DNA of 64,000 nt from Roseiflexus sp. (GTDB lineage: Bacteria > Chloroflexota > Chloroflexia > Chloroflexales > Roseiflexaceae). The notes under the pieces were generated by a model, which was not told where the DNA came from, did no database searches, and was given only the letters and a program-made list of their open reading frames with translations. The stretch is taken from contig JANXAL010000071.1 of the NCBI GenBank assembly GCA_025062325.1, positions 1 to 64,000 on the forward strand, given 5' to 3'. The position numbers and the translations under genes are program-made. Each line of letters opens with the position of its first letter. Position 1 is the first letter of the stretch. This document shows, one piece after another, positions 34,337 through 44,351 of the stretch.

Positions 34337-35512
34337 TCAACCCTGATCGGTCTTCCGATATACCACCAGCAGCGTCATATCATCTGGCGGCGTCTTTACC
34401 GGCGCCAGCAGCGTCACCAGACGGTCGAGCATCGCTAGTGCGTCCCCGGCGCCATACAACTGGCGCGCCAACACCTGCGGCGTCAGGTCGAGATCGACGC
34501 GCGCATCGACCAGACCATCGCTATACACTACGAGCGCATCGCCCGGATTCAAGATCGTTTCACGCTGATGGTAGCGTTCGTTGGGCAGAATGCCGAGCGG
34601 CAGCCCACGCTGCCTGTCGAGCGTCTCAACGCTGCCATCGGCGCGGCGCACGAACGCCAGCCCGTGACCGGCGTCGATTGACGCGAGTCGTCCGGTCGAT
34701 GCGTCGAGTTGCGCCAAAAAGAGTGTGACAAATCTATCGGACTGCCGCAGGTCTTCGTCGAGCGCGGCAGACACGTAGCGCATGGCTTCGGCTGGTGGGC
34801 TGTTCCGCACCACAGCGCGCATTACGGCGCGCACGGTCGCCATAAGCAACGCGGCGTCCAGTCCCTTTCCCATCACATCACAGAGCCAGAAACTGAGCAG
34901 GTGCGGCGCCGGTTGCTGCCAGTCGTAGAAGTCGCCGCCGACATCGCGCGCGGGGATGCATTCGGCAGCGAGTTGAAACCCAGGCAACGCTGGCGCCAGT
35001 TGCGGCAGCAGGCGCGCCTGCACTTCAGCAGCGCGCGCCATTTCGCTAACTAGGCGGCGATGATGCGCTTCGAGCTGCTGGCGCAAGACGCGGTTCTGTC
35101 GTTCGAGCTCTAGTCGCTGCACGGTTCGTTCCAGCACGCGACGAAACTCGTCCGACTCGAATGGCTTGCGCAGATAATCATTGGCGCCCTGGCGCAGCGC
35201 CTCGATTGCGATTTGTTCGGAACCGAACGCGGTTGTCATAATAACGGCTGTATCCAGCCCGCGACGACGCACTTCTGCCAGCGTTTGTAAGCCGCTGATG
35301 CCGGGTAATGCAATATCGAGAAAGATAACATCGGTCGGCAGATCGGCGAGCAGCGCCAGCGCCTCCTCGCCGCTCGCAGCGGTCAAAACTTCATATCCGC
35401 GTGCAGTGAGACGCGCACGCAGCAGTCGATTGATGTCGGGATCATCATCGACCACTAGAATGCGGCGTACAGGAGGAGTCTGAGCGTCGATCTGGACAAA
35501 TGGCTCATTCAC
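34337..35512 (-). CDS. Response regulator with PP2C (SpoIIE/RsbU-type) phosphatase output
   Basis: A 391-residue protein starting at GTG 35512, in a GTGA overlap with the kinase gene. The receiver domain (about 16-135) has the acidic residues VVDDDPD, phosphoacceptor D66 in VIFLDIALPGISG, and LRKPFES. A short coiled coil (about 135-165) links to a SpoIIE-type PP2C domain with metal-binding acidic motifs ARDVGGDFYDW (about 188-198), LCDVMGKGLDAALLM and VVYSDGLVDA. It should dephosphorylate a STAS protein when phosphorylated by its kinase. The obvious partner is the STAS protein at 29582, beyond bcsBA. Confidence 0.92.
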   Translation of the reverse strand: MNEPFVQIDAQTPPVRRILVVDDDPDINRLLRARLTARGYEVLTAASGEEALALLADLPTDVIFLDIALPGISGLQTLAEVRRRGLDTAVIMTTAFGSEQIAIEALRQGANDYLRKPFESDEFRRVLERTVQRLELERQNRVLRQQLEAHHRRLVSEMARAAEVQARLLPQLAPALPGFQLAAECIPARDVGGDFYDWQQPAPHLLSFWLCDVMGKGLDAALLMATVRAVMRAVVRNSPPAEAMRYVSAALDEDLRQSDRFVTLFLAQLDASTGRLASIDAGHGLAFVRRADGSVETLDRQRGLPLGILPNERYHQRETILNPGDALVVYSDGLVDARVDLDLTPQVLARQLYGAGDALAMLDRLVTLLAPVKTPPDDMTLLVVYRKTDQG

Positions 35513-38500
35513 AAGAGTTCTCCTGCAACTATGGGCGCTGGCGTCTCGTCCTCATTCCTGCTATTGTGCGGTGACAATAGCGGAAAATAGACCCGAAACG
35601 TCGATCCCTTGCCCGGTTCGCTCTCGATAGTAATATGGCCCTGATGCAACTCTACCAGCGAACGGGTGATTGTCAGACCGAGCCCAGTGCCGCCAGCTTC
35701 GCGCGTTGCGCGGTTGCGCGCGCGGTAGAAACGGTCAAAAATCCGTTCCTGTTCTTCAGCGGTCAATCCGACGCCGGTATCCTGCACGGCGATGCAGAGC
35801 CACGGCGGTTCTTCGGAGAGACGAACGGTAATCTGGCCGTGCTGAGGCGTATACTTGATCGCGTTGGATAGCAGATTGGTTAGGATCTGATGTACCCGCA
35901 CTGCGTCGCCGAACATGAGCGGCGCAGCATCATCTGGAAGCGTTTCGGGCAGATCCAGGTGCAGATGCTGCTGTTTTGCCTCCAGTTGCGGGCGCAGAGT
36001 TGTGACGACCTGTCGGATCAGAGGGCGAACATCGAGCGGCGCACGGTGGAGCAACAGTTTGCCCGCCTCAATGCGGGACATGTCAAGCAGGTCGTTGATC
36101 AGCAGCAACAGCCGATCCGTATTCGCTTTAACGATCCGCAGGAGTTCCTGGTGCTCATCGGCGAGCGGTCCAACATCGCCGTCGAGGAGCATGTCGACAA
36201 ATCCTTTGATCGATGTAAGCGGGGTGCGCAGCTCATGGGACACCATGGCCACGAACTCGGATTTCATGCGCTCAACGGCGCGCTCGTGCGTGATGTCGCG
36301 GAAGATGTAGAGACGTCCGATATGCACCTGATTGGCTGTCCATACCGGCGCCGAGAAGATGGACAGTTCCCGCTGCTGCGGCTTGCGCTGAACAACCTGT
36401 TCGTGGAACACGTTGCACGTATCCTGCAACGCATCCTGCATACGTGCATACAGTTCTTCGGCATCATCGAAAACCCGCAGAATACCGGTGCGCATCTCGC
36501 CTAACCGTTGACCAAGCACCTGATCGGCGGCGACGCCGAACATGTCGCAGAAGCAACGATTGACCGTTAGGAAGGCGCCATCGGGAGCAAGGAGCGCAAT
36601 AGCTTCGCTTGAGGCGTCGAGAATGGCGCGCAGTTCACTTTGGGCGCGATCCGCCGCCAGATATTGCGCTTCCAGGGCTGTCATTGCTGTGCGCAGCTCC
36701 TCTTCCGCATGCTTGCGTTCGGTGACGTCTTCGGAAATTGCGGCAATGCGGTACACGCTTCCTGTCTCGTTCGTCACTGGAAAGGCGCGGGTCAGGATCC
36801 AGCGACGTTGACCATCATTGCGTTGGATCTGAAACTCGACACTGTAACCGCGCGTGTGCTCTAACCGATGGAGCGCAATGACCCGCTCGCGATCTTCGGG
36901 AATGATTGCCTCAAACAGCGACGATGGCTGTGCATACAGACTATCGCAGGATCGTCCCCAGATATGCTCATAGGCAGGATTGACGTATAGGATCTGGTCA
37001 AGCGAAGGGGTGGACATCCAGAAAACTTGATTGACGTTCTCCGCCAGTTGGCGAAAACGTTCCTCACTGGCGCGGAGCGCAGCTTCTGCCAAGCGCTGAC
37101 GCGACATGTCGCGGATGGTCGTCACGCGCGCTGTGCGACCGTGGTAGGGAATGTTGCGTCCGGTTACTTCAGCAGGGAACAGCGTACCATCACCGCGCCG
37201 GGCGAGCACCTCGTAGGGGCGATCATAGCCCGTGGCGAGCGCGTGTGCGACTTTTTCCCGTCCTTCCGGGGTCGTAAACTCGAAAATGGACATGCCGCGC
37301 AATTGTTCGGGCGGATAGCCGAGCAGGGTTCCAGCAGCGGCGTTGGCATCAACAATTATTCCCCGTTCGCTGATGACGACTCCTTCCGTTGTGACGCTTG
37401 AAAGCAGTGCGAAGCGTTCCTCGCTCTCGCGCAAGGCCGCTTCGGTCTGCAGACGATCCTGTTCACTGCCGATCCACTGCGCCATCAGGCGGATCAGGTC
37501 ATAATCACCATCAGTAAATGGCGCTTCGCGCGGCGTAGCGCTCGCAAAACAGAGGGTGCCAACCGTCATGCCGCGCACCTGCAGCGGCGCACCAATGTAC
37601 GCTTCCATGCCGGTCAGCGTGTGGCAGGGCTGATCGCGCCAGACAGTGTGTTTGGCATGGTTGATGCTTATTGGCGCTCCAGCCTCGATTACTGCGGCGC
37701 AGTATCGGTGAGCAAGCGGAAAGCGCGCGCCAGGCATCAACCGATTGTCTGGATCGTGGACTGCGATGAGCTCGAGCTCTTCCCCATCGATACGAGTCAG
37801 CATTCCGACCGACATTCGGAAATAATCGCAACCCATGCGAAGGAGCGCCTGCACTTTTTGCAGATGGTCCATCTGGGTGGTTGAGGTGACGTCGTACAAA
37901 GCGCGCGTGATTTTTTCGCGTGCGCGCAGGCGCGCCTCGCTCGCGTCGCGTTGTGACAGGTAACGGCGTGCGCCCTGTACCATCGGGCGAACAATGAACA
38001 CGCCCTCGAATGCCAGCACGAGGAGGGTCAACCCCAGAAATGCGCCGTGCAGAACGTTAAGCGTCTCCAAGAGACTGCGGCGCTCTTCGATGTAGAGACG
38101 GGATGCGGTTCGAAAGAGCGGCGGCAGTTCATGCAACGCCGCCTGCCGGATAGCCTGGAGGTCGGGATGACGCGGATTAGGTTCGGCGTCCCGCAGTCGC
38201 CGTGCGCGCGCCAGGAAATCCTGCACCCGCGCATTAAGCGCTACGACGGGATCGGTGTAGAGGCGACGGAGCGGATCATCCGGCGGCAGCGTCGCAGTAA
38301 GGCGTGACAGTTCCTGATGAGATTGCGCCATCTCGTCAATAGCTACACTCAGCGTTTCACGCGCCTGCGCCGCTGTTGCGGGATCGGGCGCGTCCATCAA
38401 CTGTTCTGCTGCCAGCGCAATCTGCTGGACGCGGATGCGCTGCAGCCCGCTGGCAGCCAGCAGATCGAAGCGTTCTTGCTCGCTTGCCAGAATGGATTGC

Positions 38501-38646
38501 GTCCATCCGTAGGCGATCAGCGCGATGATCGCCAGTGATCCGAGCGCAAGCGCGAACCCGATGGTGATCCGCCGGATCACGGGCGCCGAAGAAGGAGGAT
38601 CAGCCGCGTTTCCGGCGGCGCCTCTACTCTCGTGTGCAGCATGCAT
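35509..38646 (-). CDS. Membrane sensor histidine kinase with GAF and three PAS domains
   Basis: A 1045-residue protein. A first helix at about 28-50, an extracellular helical sensor of about 150 residues (rich in LxxA heptads), and a second helix at about 200-224 form the input. A GAF domain (about 250-400) and three PAS domains (about 405-520, 530-655, 665-790) follow. HisKA has FVAMVSHELRTPLTSIKGF with His 804; HATPase has NLLSNAIKYTP, VQDTGVGL, and GGTGLGLTITRSLVELHQG. It should phosphorylate the coupled receiver-PP2C protein. The short extracellular region resembles nitrate/chemosensor-type helices, but the ligand is unknown. Confidence 0.92.
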   Translation of the reverse strand: MHAAHESRGAAGNAADPPSSAPVIRRITIGFALALGSLAIIALIAYGWTQSILASEQERFDLLAASGLQRIRVQQIALAAEQLMDAPDPATAAQARETLSVAIDEMAQSHQELSRLTATLPPDDPLRRLYTDPVVALNARVQDFLARARRLRDAEPNPRHPDLQAIRQAALHELPPLFRTASRLYIEERRSLLETLNVLHGAFLGLTLLVLAFEGVFIVRPMVQGARRYLSQRDASEARLRAREKITRALYDVTSTTQMDHLQKVQALLRMGCDYFRMSVGMLTRIDGEELELIAVHDPDNRLMPGARFPLAHRYCAAVIEAGAPISINHAKHTVWRDQPCHTLTGMEAYIGAPLQVRGMTVGTLCFASATPREAPFTDGDYDLIRLMAQWIGSEQDRLQTEAALRESEERFALLSSVTTEGVVISERGIIVDANAAAGTLLGYPPEQLRGMSIFEFTTPEGREKVAHALATGYDRPYEVLARRGDGTLFPAEVTGRNIPYHGRTARVTTIRDMSRQRLAEAALRASEERFRQLAENVNQVFWMSTPSLDQILYVNPAYEHIWGRSCDSLYAQPSSLFEAIIPEDRERVIALHRLEHTRGYSVEFQIQRNDGQRRWILTRAFPVTNETGSVYRIAAISEDVTERKHAEEELRTAMTALEAQYLAADRAQSELRAILDASSEAIALLAPDGAFLTVNRCFCDMFGVAADQVLGQRLGEMRTGILRVFDDAEELYARMQDALQDTCNVFHEQVVQRKPQQRELSIFSAPVWTANQVHIGRLYIFRDITHERAVERMKSEFVAMVSHELRTPLTSIKGFVDMLLDGDVGPLADEHQELLRIVKANTDRLLLLINDLLDMSRIEAGKLLLHRAPLDVRPLIRQVVTTLRPQLEAKQQHLHLDLPETLPDDAAPLMFGDAVRVHQILTNLLSNAIKYTPQHGQITVRLSEEPPWLCIAVQDTGVGLTAEEQERIFDRFYRARNRATREAGGTGLGLTITRSLVELHQGHITIESEPGKGSTFRVYFPLLSPHNSRNEDETPAPIVAGELL

Positions 38647-39387
38647 AGATTATGTCGCACTTTTATCGGCAGTTTTGTCGCGCCAGCGACGGCTATGGCG
38701 CGTCAGGATGATAGCTTTTGAAAAACACGTCGTCTGCGATCCGACCTGTCGCCCGGCAGTTGATGGAATTTGAACATGTCCTGCTCTGCGCCTGCTCGCC
38801 TGGCGGTTGAACATCGTCTAGTCGAGCCAGGACGCTGCGGCGAACCATCTCCAGGATTTTCGCCGTCCTCGCGGCGTCTTCCGGGTCGAACACCATCTGG
38901 TCGGGCCAGGACGCTGCGAGGCTTCCACGTCCTGAGCGAGGGCTTATGAACATTCACAAAATAATCTGGCATTCGCTCTGCGCCCGGCGGCTGATGAAGA
39001 TCAGGACAATACCGGAACGCTACGGGCTGAAGCCCTTACTGAGGATCATGAAAGCCCCTGCGGGGCTTCCGCACCTTGAGCGAGGGCTTGACCTGCAGCT
39101 CAGAGGATGCGTGACCTGGTGGTAACGTTCATAAGCCGCAGGCTACGGTTGCAAGGCCCACCTGCGGGGGCTAGACCGGATTCACGTCTTATTGTTCATA
39201 GTCACAGGCTATGGGAGGCGAAGCCCGCCTGCGCGGGCGGCTCACACCCTGTAATGTGGCAGCTTCGACAGGCTCAACCGCCATGCGCCACCGCTTCGGC
39301 AAAAGTTGTAACGCATGTAACAAGCACCGTCAATCGCGCTTCGGTCCTATGCTGGACAATGACGATCTCCTACTGCCATCCATGACC
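38647..39387. repeat. Repeat-rich intergenic region
   Basis: No gene is visible in these 741 bases. Two related blocks containing CCAGGACGCTGCG occur at about 38828 and 38908. A hairpin at 39052-39068 (AAGCCCC, loop TGC, GGGGCTT) lies in a segment that also begins CGGGCTGAAGCCCT and ends GAGCGAGGGCTTGAC; a close relative is at 57241-57310. Two more palindromes (39150-39179 and 39222-39238) match the word set at 10624-10680. CTTCGACAGGCTCA is at about 39268. This looks like an accumulation of dispersed palindromic repeats. Confidence 0.6.
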
Positions 39388-39981
39388 CTACTGCGCGCCG
39401 AAGTAGCGCAACGCCAGGCGCAGGCGTTCTTCGAGGTCGAGCGGTGCATCGGGCGGAAGCGCAGCAATTGCCTTTGCCGCTTCGGCACTGCTGAAACCTA
39501 AACTGACAAGCATCTCCGAGAGCTCAGCATTTGCTGCAGCGACTGCCGGAGAGACGCCTGGAGCGGTCGGCAGCCCTTTGATATCAAGTTTTCCTTTCAA
39601 CTCCAGCACCAGCCGCTCCGCTAGCTTCTTGCCAATGCGCGGCGCGCGCGCCAGCCGCGCCACGTCGCCGGTGGCAATCGCAAGCCGTATTTCATCGGTC
39701 GTGCCTGATGAGAGGAGATTCAATGCCGCCTGCGGACCAACGCCGGTGACGCTAAGCAGCGTCTCGAACAACTGGCGCTGTTCGACTGACTCAAAACCAT
39801 AGAGGGTGAGTGCGTCTTCGCGAACGAGCAGGTACGTGAACAGACGCACTTCGGTTCCGATATCACCAAGTGCAGCAAGCACCTGGCGCGGCGCATAGAT
39901 CATCCAGCCGATGCCGCCGGTTTCGATCACAGCGTGATCTGCGGCGATCGTCATTAGGGTTCCCCGCACAGAAGCAATCAT
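39388..39981 (-). CDS. ruvA: Holliday junction DNA helicase subunit RuvA
   Basis: A 197-residue protein. The N-terminal OB-fold (MIASVRGTL onward), two helix-hairpin-helix motifs ([16 protein letters not shown] and [19 protein letters not shown]), and the C-terminal UBA-like domain ([17 protein letters not shown]) are all in place. RuvA tetramers bind four-way junctions and recruit RuvB. The ATG at 39981 overlaps the Nudix gene stop (ATGA). No ruvB or ruvC lies alongside. Confidence 0.96.
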   Translation of the reverse strand: MIASVRGTLMTIAADHAVIETGGIGWMIYAPRQVLAALGDIGTEVRLFTYLLVREDALTLYGFESVEQRQLFETLLSVTGVGPQAALNLLSSGTTDEIRLAIATGDVARLARAPRIGKKLAERLVLELKGKLDIKGLPTAPGVSPAVAAANAELSEMLVSLGFSSAEAAKAIAALPPDAPLDLEERLRLALRYFGAQ

Positions 39982-40463
39982 TGCGATCCTGTTGCACCTG
40001 TCTGATTTCGCTCACGCAGAAGCGCTTCCGCACATACGATGATATCACGGATGCGTTTGCGTTTGACTCGCCGCAGCGCTCGTCGCGGGCTGGCCCAGCG
40101 AATCTGCTCGATCACCTCACCGTGATGAGCGCCAGGGATGGCGACTGCGTCCGGCGCAATACGCACCAGATAGTAGGTCACAACCTTACGTCGCGGCAGC
40201 CGCCGTCGCGGGGTAATGTACTGAACCCGTGCCACTTCTTCTTCGACAACGCCGGTCAGTCCGGTCTCTTCACGCAACTCGCGTAGCAGTGCGGAGGTAT
40301 CGTCTTCGGTTGGATGGACGCGACCCTTGGGCAGCGTCCAGTAGCCGTTGCGCTTTCTAATCAGAAGGATCTGAAGGCGTCCTCGCGTGTCGTAGCGATA
40401 GGCGACTGCGCCAACGGCGTAGATTGGTTTATGATGTGCAAGCGGAGACGTTTTACCAGCCAC
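39978..40463 (-). CDS. Nudix hydrolase
   Basis: A 161-residue protein with a complete Nudix box, [20 protein letters not shown], then TGL (G-x5-E-x7-REUxEExGU pattern). It lies on a short beta-alpha-beta fold with [11 protein letters not shown] just before. A basic C-terminal helix ([14 protein letters not shown]) is unusual and could bind nucleic acid. Nudix enzymes cleave nucleoside diphosphates linked to another group; the substrate cannot be inferred. It overlaps ruvA by ATGA and would be co-translated with it. Confidence 0.9.
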   Translation of the reverse strand: MAGKTSPLAHHKPIYAVGAVAYRYDTRGRLQILLIRKRNGYWTLPKGRVHPTEDDTSALLRELREETGLTGVVEEEVARVQYITPRRRLPRRKVVTYYLVRIAPDAVAIPGAHHGEVIEQIRWASPRRALRRVKRKRIRDIIVCAEALLRERNQTGATGSQ

Positions 40464-40597
40464 TACATATGCCTGTCATTGATATGTGAGGGTGTGTTCG
40501 GCACCTCTCCGTACGGCGAGCGCCCATCGAGCGGCACACTCCTCTCATGTTAGCGCACGCAGCGGATTGCCGCGTCTTGACGCCCGTTTTCCCTTCA

Positions 40598-41035
40598 TCC
40601 CCCCTGCCCCCTTCTCCCACAAGGGGAGAAGGGGGTGTCGGGGCGTCCGGTTGCCTGAAACGGGCGATGGAATAGAAGGGCGTGCCAAAAAATCTACACT
40701 TGTGAGTCCCCCCCGCCCCCTTCTCCCACCAGGGGAGAAGGGGGGAGGTTGCGCGTCCCGACGCTCAAAACGGGCGATGCAACGGAAGGGTGTGCCGAAA
40801 AATCTACCCTTGCAACCTGCCCCCTTCTCCCGCCAGGGGAGAAGGGGGGAGTTGGGACGCTCTCACGTGTAGGCTTCTTGGCGTGCGCAGCGGATGTGCC
40901 GCATCCTGACGCCCTTTTCCCCCTCATCCCCCCTGCCCCCCTTCTCCCACCAGGGGAGAAGGGGGGAGGTTGCGCATCCCGACGCTCAAAACGGGCGATG
41001 CAACGGAAGGGTGTGCCGAAAAATCTACCCCTGTG
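40598..41035. repeat. Four CCCCCTTCTCCC hairpins with conserved spacer
   Basis: Hairpins at 40607-40635, 40716-40744, 40820-40848 and 40937-40965 each pair CCCCCTTCTCCC with GGGAGAAGGGGG around a 5-base loop. Between them the words CGTCCCGACGCTCAAAACGG and GATGCAACGGAAGGGTGTG, then CCGAAAAATCTACCC, recur with small changes. The 40464-41253 interval has no convincing gene. One further copy, inverted, is at 58485-58576. Confidence 0.85.
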
Positions 41036-41091
41036 AGCGAGAGGGGCGCCCAAGGGGAGCGCCCCTCCAACGCACGCCCCCGCCGTCGTAG

Positions 41092-41152
41092 GGGCAGGCC
41101 CCTGTGCCAGCCTGCGGCGGGCCGCCGCCACCGGAGGGGCAGGCCCCTGTGC
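41092..41152. repeat. Direct repeat GGGGCAGGCCCCTGTG
   Basis: Two copies (41092-41107 and 41137-41152), each containing the palindrome GGGGCAGGCCCC-like core, between the hairpin cluster and copA. Confidence 0.5.
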
Positions 41153-41244
41153 TGGCCCTCTGGGGGCGCCCCGACCCGTGCAATCTCGCGGTTGTGGACT
41201 GTGGAGACGGTGCAGTGCACCGCCTCTTTTCCCTGTGTTCACGT

Positions 41245-41271
41245 GTTCAACGTTCAACGTTCAACGTTCAA
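41245..41271. repeat. Heptamer array (GTTCAAC units) containing the copA stop
   Basis: Three and a half GTTCAAC units. On the minus strand these read TTGAACG-type units, and the copA stop codon at 41254-41256 lies within them. The last residues of CopA (about ALNVER) are encoded by the array. Confidence 0.8.
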
Positions 41272-44025
41272 TGCCCGTCGCAACCGCAGCGAGTTGGTGA
41301 CGACGAAGACCGAACTGCACGCCATGGCGCCAGCCGCCAGCATTGGATTCAACTGCCAGCCGGTGAAGGGGTAGAGCGCGCCAGCAGCAACTGGGATCAG
41401 TACAACGTTGTAGATGAATGCCCAGAACAGGTTCCAGCGGATTGTGCGCATGGTGCGCTGGCTCAGGTCGATTGCCTGCGCCACGCCGCGCAGATCGCCG
41501 CGCATCAGGGTAATATCGGCGGTTTCCAGCGCCACGTCGACGCCGCTGCCGATGGCGATGCCGACATCCGCCTGCGCCAGCGCTGGTGCATCGTTGATCC
41601 CGTCGCCGACCATGGCGACCACCCGACGCCTGCCTGTTTCACTCTGCAACTCACGAACGATGCGCGCCTTGTCTTCTGGACGCACTTCAGCGTACACACA
41701 TCGCGGGTCGATCCCTGCCTGCCGCGCAATCGCTTCCGCTGTTCGCCGGTTGTCGCCGGTGATCATCAGCACATTGATCCCCCGACGACGCAGCGCCTCG
41801 ACTGCGGCGCGCGACGTTGGCTTGACCGTATCGGCGACGGCAATGACTCCCAGCGCCTCGCCATCGATTGCAACAATCATTGCCGTCTTGCCTTCGCGCT
41901 GCAACCGCGCCACGTCCTCGTCGAGCGCGGAGGCGTCGACTCCTTGCTCGCGCATCAACGCCGGGTTGCCAATCACGACAGTGCGCCCTTCAACGGCGGC
42001 GATGACGCCCTGCCCGGCAATCGCCGCGAAGCGTTCCGGTTGAGCAACGTGGATGCCTGCCTCCTGCGCTGCGCGGACGATTGCCTCGCCAAGCGGATGC
42101 TCGCTGCGCGACTCGGCGCTTGCCGCCAGTCGCAGCAGTTCGGTGCGCTGCTGCGCAATGTGAGCGACTGCCGGGGAAATCGGACGGTCAGCAGACATAG
42201 CGCGGTCTGCCATGCCCTGCGGGATATGGTTGAGACCAGCGTATTGGGCGTCGAGGTCAGCAGCGATGACAGCAGCGCCATTGATCGTCGCCGCAGCGTC
42301 GGATTCCTGATGAGTGGCAACCAGCGCGTTGTTCTGATGTGAACTGTCGCCTTCCCGCGCCTGGCTCGACGGTACGCTCCGCACGGCCGGCGCTAGCGCA
42401 TCCGCCGGGCGCACGATGATGTCGGTCACCGACGGCTTCCCAACCGTCACCGTGCCCGTCTTGTCGAGCACGACCGTCTGTACTTTGCCAGCGCGCTCCA
42501 GGCTTTCGGCGTTCTTGATCAGAATGCCGTGCGCCGCACCCGTGCCAACCCCGACCATAATAGCTGTCGGGGTTGCTAGCCCAAGTGCGCACGGACAGGC
42601 GATGACCAGCACCGCTACTGCGAAAATCATCGCCTGGGTGAAACCCGTTCCGCCGATGAAGAACCAGCCGAGGAAGGTAATGAGTGCAATCGCCAGCACA
42701 ATCGGCACGAACACGGCAGACACCTGATCAACCAGGCGCTGGACTGGCGCGCGGCTCCCCTGTGCCTGCTGCACCAGCGCGATGATCTGCGCCAGCGCCG
42801 TTTCCCTGCCGACCCGCGTGGCGCGCATCTGGAAACTGCCGCTGCGGTTCAGCGTCGCGCCGATAACAGTGTCTCCTTCACGCTTCTCCACCGGCATGCT
42901 TTCGCCAGTAATCATGCTTTCGTCGACTGCCGACGAGCCGGAGATGATGACGCCATCAACCGGTATTTTCTCGCCGGGGCGCACGATCACGATGTCGCCG
43001 CGCCGCACGTCGGCAGCAGGAATGTCCACCTCGCGTCCCCCGCGCATCACGCGCGCCGTCTTCGGTTGCAACCCGATCAGCGCCCGAATCGCGGCGCCCG
43101 TCTGACTCTTGGCGCGCGCCTCCAGATATTTCCCCAGCAGAATGAGGGTGATGATCACCGCTGCCGTCTCAAAATAGACGTGACCTGCCATGCCGGTGAC
43201 CATCAGCGCGACGCTGTAGAAGTACGCCGCCGACGATCCGACCGCGATGAGCGTGTCCATCGTCGCCGTGCGCTGGTTCTTTAGCGCTTTCCGGGCGTGG
43301 ACGTAGAAATCGCGCCCGGCATAGAACTGCACCGGCGTCGCCAGGAGCAGAAACAGCCAGTTGAGCAGGTCGTCGCGCGCTGCGATGTGGCTCATCATCT
43401 CGTGGAGCGGTCCGCCCATCGAGCGCGCCATCTCTGCGCCTGCACCGATCAGCCAGGGCCTAATCAGCCCGAAGTCGCGCCCCATTGAGAGCAGGAAGAG
43501 CGGCGCAGTCAGCGCCGCAGCGATCATCAGCGTGCGACGGCGGCTCGCCAGTTCGCGGGCGCGCGCAACCGCCTCGCTGTCCTCGCCGGTATCTGTCGGA
43601 TCGCGCCGGTCGATGACTCCATACCCGGCGTTCTCAATCGCGGCAACCAGATCGCGCCAGGTGACGTCCGCTGGCGTGAACGTCACCGTCGCGCGTTCAC
43701 TCGCCAGGTTGACAGACGCCTCGATCACGCCGGACACGTTGCGCAACGCCTTCTCGACCCGCGCTGCGCACGATGCGCAGGTCATCCCGGTGATCGGAAT
43801 ATCGACCCGTTCGGTAATCACCCCGTACCCGGCTGCCTCAACCGCCGCAACCAGGCGATCCGGCGTCACCAGCGCCGGGTCGAAACGAACCTCCGCCTGC
43901 TCGCTTGCCAGGTTGACGGTTGCATCGGTCACCCCTGGCGCCTTCTTCAGCGCTTTTGCGACGCGCGCCGAGCAGGAGGCGCAGGTCATTCCGGTGACCG
44001 CAAGGTGTATCTGCTGTTCGGGCAT
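41254..44025 (-). CDS. copA: Copper-translocating P-type ATPase, two metal-binding domains
   Basis: A 923-residue protein starting at the ATG at 44025 ([18 protein letters not shown]); the frame open to 44280 covers an untranslated leader. Two N-terminal heavy-metal domains each carry GMTCASC. The membrane site is [10 protein letters not shown], the phosphorylated aspartate is in [12 protein letters not shown], and [41 protein letters not shown] and the late [17 protein letters not shown] follow in order. About 83 residues of low family similarity (bases about 42154-42402) are inserted between the phosphorylation site and the nucleotide-binding domain. It exports Cu(I). No copper regulator or chaperone gene adjoins it. 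Confidence 0.93.
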   Translation of the reverse strand: MPEQQIHLAVTGMTCASCSARVAKALKKAPGVTDATVNLASEQAEVRFDPALVTPDRLVAAVEAAGYGVITERVDIPITGMTCASCAARVEKALRNVSGVIEASVNLASERATVTFTPADVTWRDLVAAIENAGYGVIDRRDPTDTGEDSEAVARARELASRRRTLMIAAALTAPLFLLSMGRDFGLIRPWLIGAGAEMARSMGGPLHEMMSHIAARDDLLNWLFLLLATPVQFYAGRDFYVHARKALKNQRTATMDTLIAVGSSAAYFYSVALMVTGMAGHVYFETAAVIITLILLGKYLEARAKSQTGAAIRALIGLQPKTARVMRGGREVDIPAADVRRGDIVIVRPGEKIPVDGVIISGSSAVDESMITGESMPVEKREGDTVIGATLNRSGSFQMRATRVGRETALAQIIALVQQAQGSRAPVQRLVDQVSAVFVPIVLAIALITFLGWFFIGGTGFTQAMIFAVAVLVIACPCALGLATPTAIMVGVGTGAAHGILIKNAESLERAGKVQTVVLDKTGTVTVGKPSVTDIIVRPADALAPAVRSVPSSQAREGDSSHQNNALVATHQESDAAATINGAAVIAADLDAQYAGLNHIPQGMADRAMSADRPISPAVAHIAQQRTELLRLAASAESRSEHPLGEAIVRAAQEAGIHVAQPERFAAIAGQGVIAAVEGRTVVIGNPALMREQGVDASALDEDVARLQREGKTAMIVAIDGEALGVIAVADTVKPTSRAAVEALRRRGINVLMITGDNRRTAEAIARQAGIDPRCVYAEVRPEDKARIVRELQSETGRRRVVAMVGDGINDAPALAQADVGIAIGSGVDVALETADITLMRGDLRGVAQAIDLSQRTMRTIRWNLFWAFIYNVVLIPVAAGALYPFTGWQLNPMLAAGAMACSSVFVVTNSLRLRRALNVER

Positions 44026-44222
44026 GGAACTATCCCTCAGCGCAAAAACATAAACGCCATAACATTGTACGCCAACGATCATATTTCGACCAACTGGCTG
44101 AAGATCCAGCGCGCAGTCAGTCATTGGCAAAGGTTTGGATGCTCCGGTTGATGCGGTAACCGGAAGCACACGGATGCTGCGGCTCGAGACGAACTGACGC
44201 GGACGGCTGCCTTCCATCATCA

Positions 44223-44267
44223 GATCCGCGCGAATCCGTCGCATCCGTGTCAGTCCGTGTTCCCTAT
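44223..44267. repeat. ATCCGTG-type dispersed element, copy 2
   Basis: CGCGAATCCGTCGCATCCGTG followed by AGTCCGTGTTCCCTA, closely similar to 2529-2566 and 59317-59361. It lies in the 326-base interval between copA and the acyl-CoA dehydrogenase, which has no gene. Confidence 0.5.
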
Positions 44268-44309
44268 CATGACAAATCACGAGCGTGCTCGAGAGCCTAT
44301 GTCGCAGCG

Positions 44310-44318
44310 TGTTATAAT
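44310..44318 (+). promoter_or_regulatory. Extended -10 promoter of the acyl-CoA dehydrogenase gene
   Basis: TGTTATAAT carries a perfect TATAAT with the TG-n extension, 34 bases before the ATG at 44352, without a recognisable -35. A purine-rich GAAGGGAG ribosome binding site follows. Confidence 0.6.
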
Positions 44319-44351
44319 GGTAAAAAGGTGTAGTAGAAGGGAGAACAGACG

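Noticed and set aside
38647-39387. Short genes in the kinase upstream gap
   Set aside because: Frames of up to 96 codons exist but are made of repeat words and have no ribosome binding sites or family motifs.
40598-41035. CRISPR array
   Set aside because: Units are palindromic hairpins with partly conserved spacers and uneven spacing; no cas genes are near, and the spacers are similar to each other, so this is a repeat family.
41104-42342. Plus-strand 412-residue frame opposite copA
   Set aside because: It covers the region where CopA motifs are read on the minus strand and its own sequence has no family signature.
44026-44280. Longer N terminus for CopA from 44280
   Set aside because: The extra 85 residues are unlike any P-type ATPase and the stretch contains intergenic repeat words; the first metal-binding domain begins right after the ATG at 44025.
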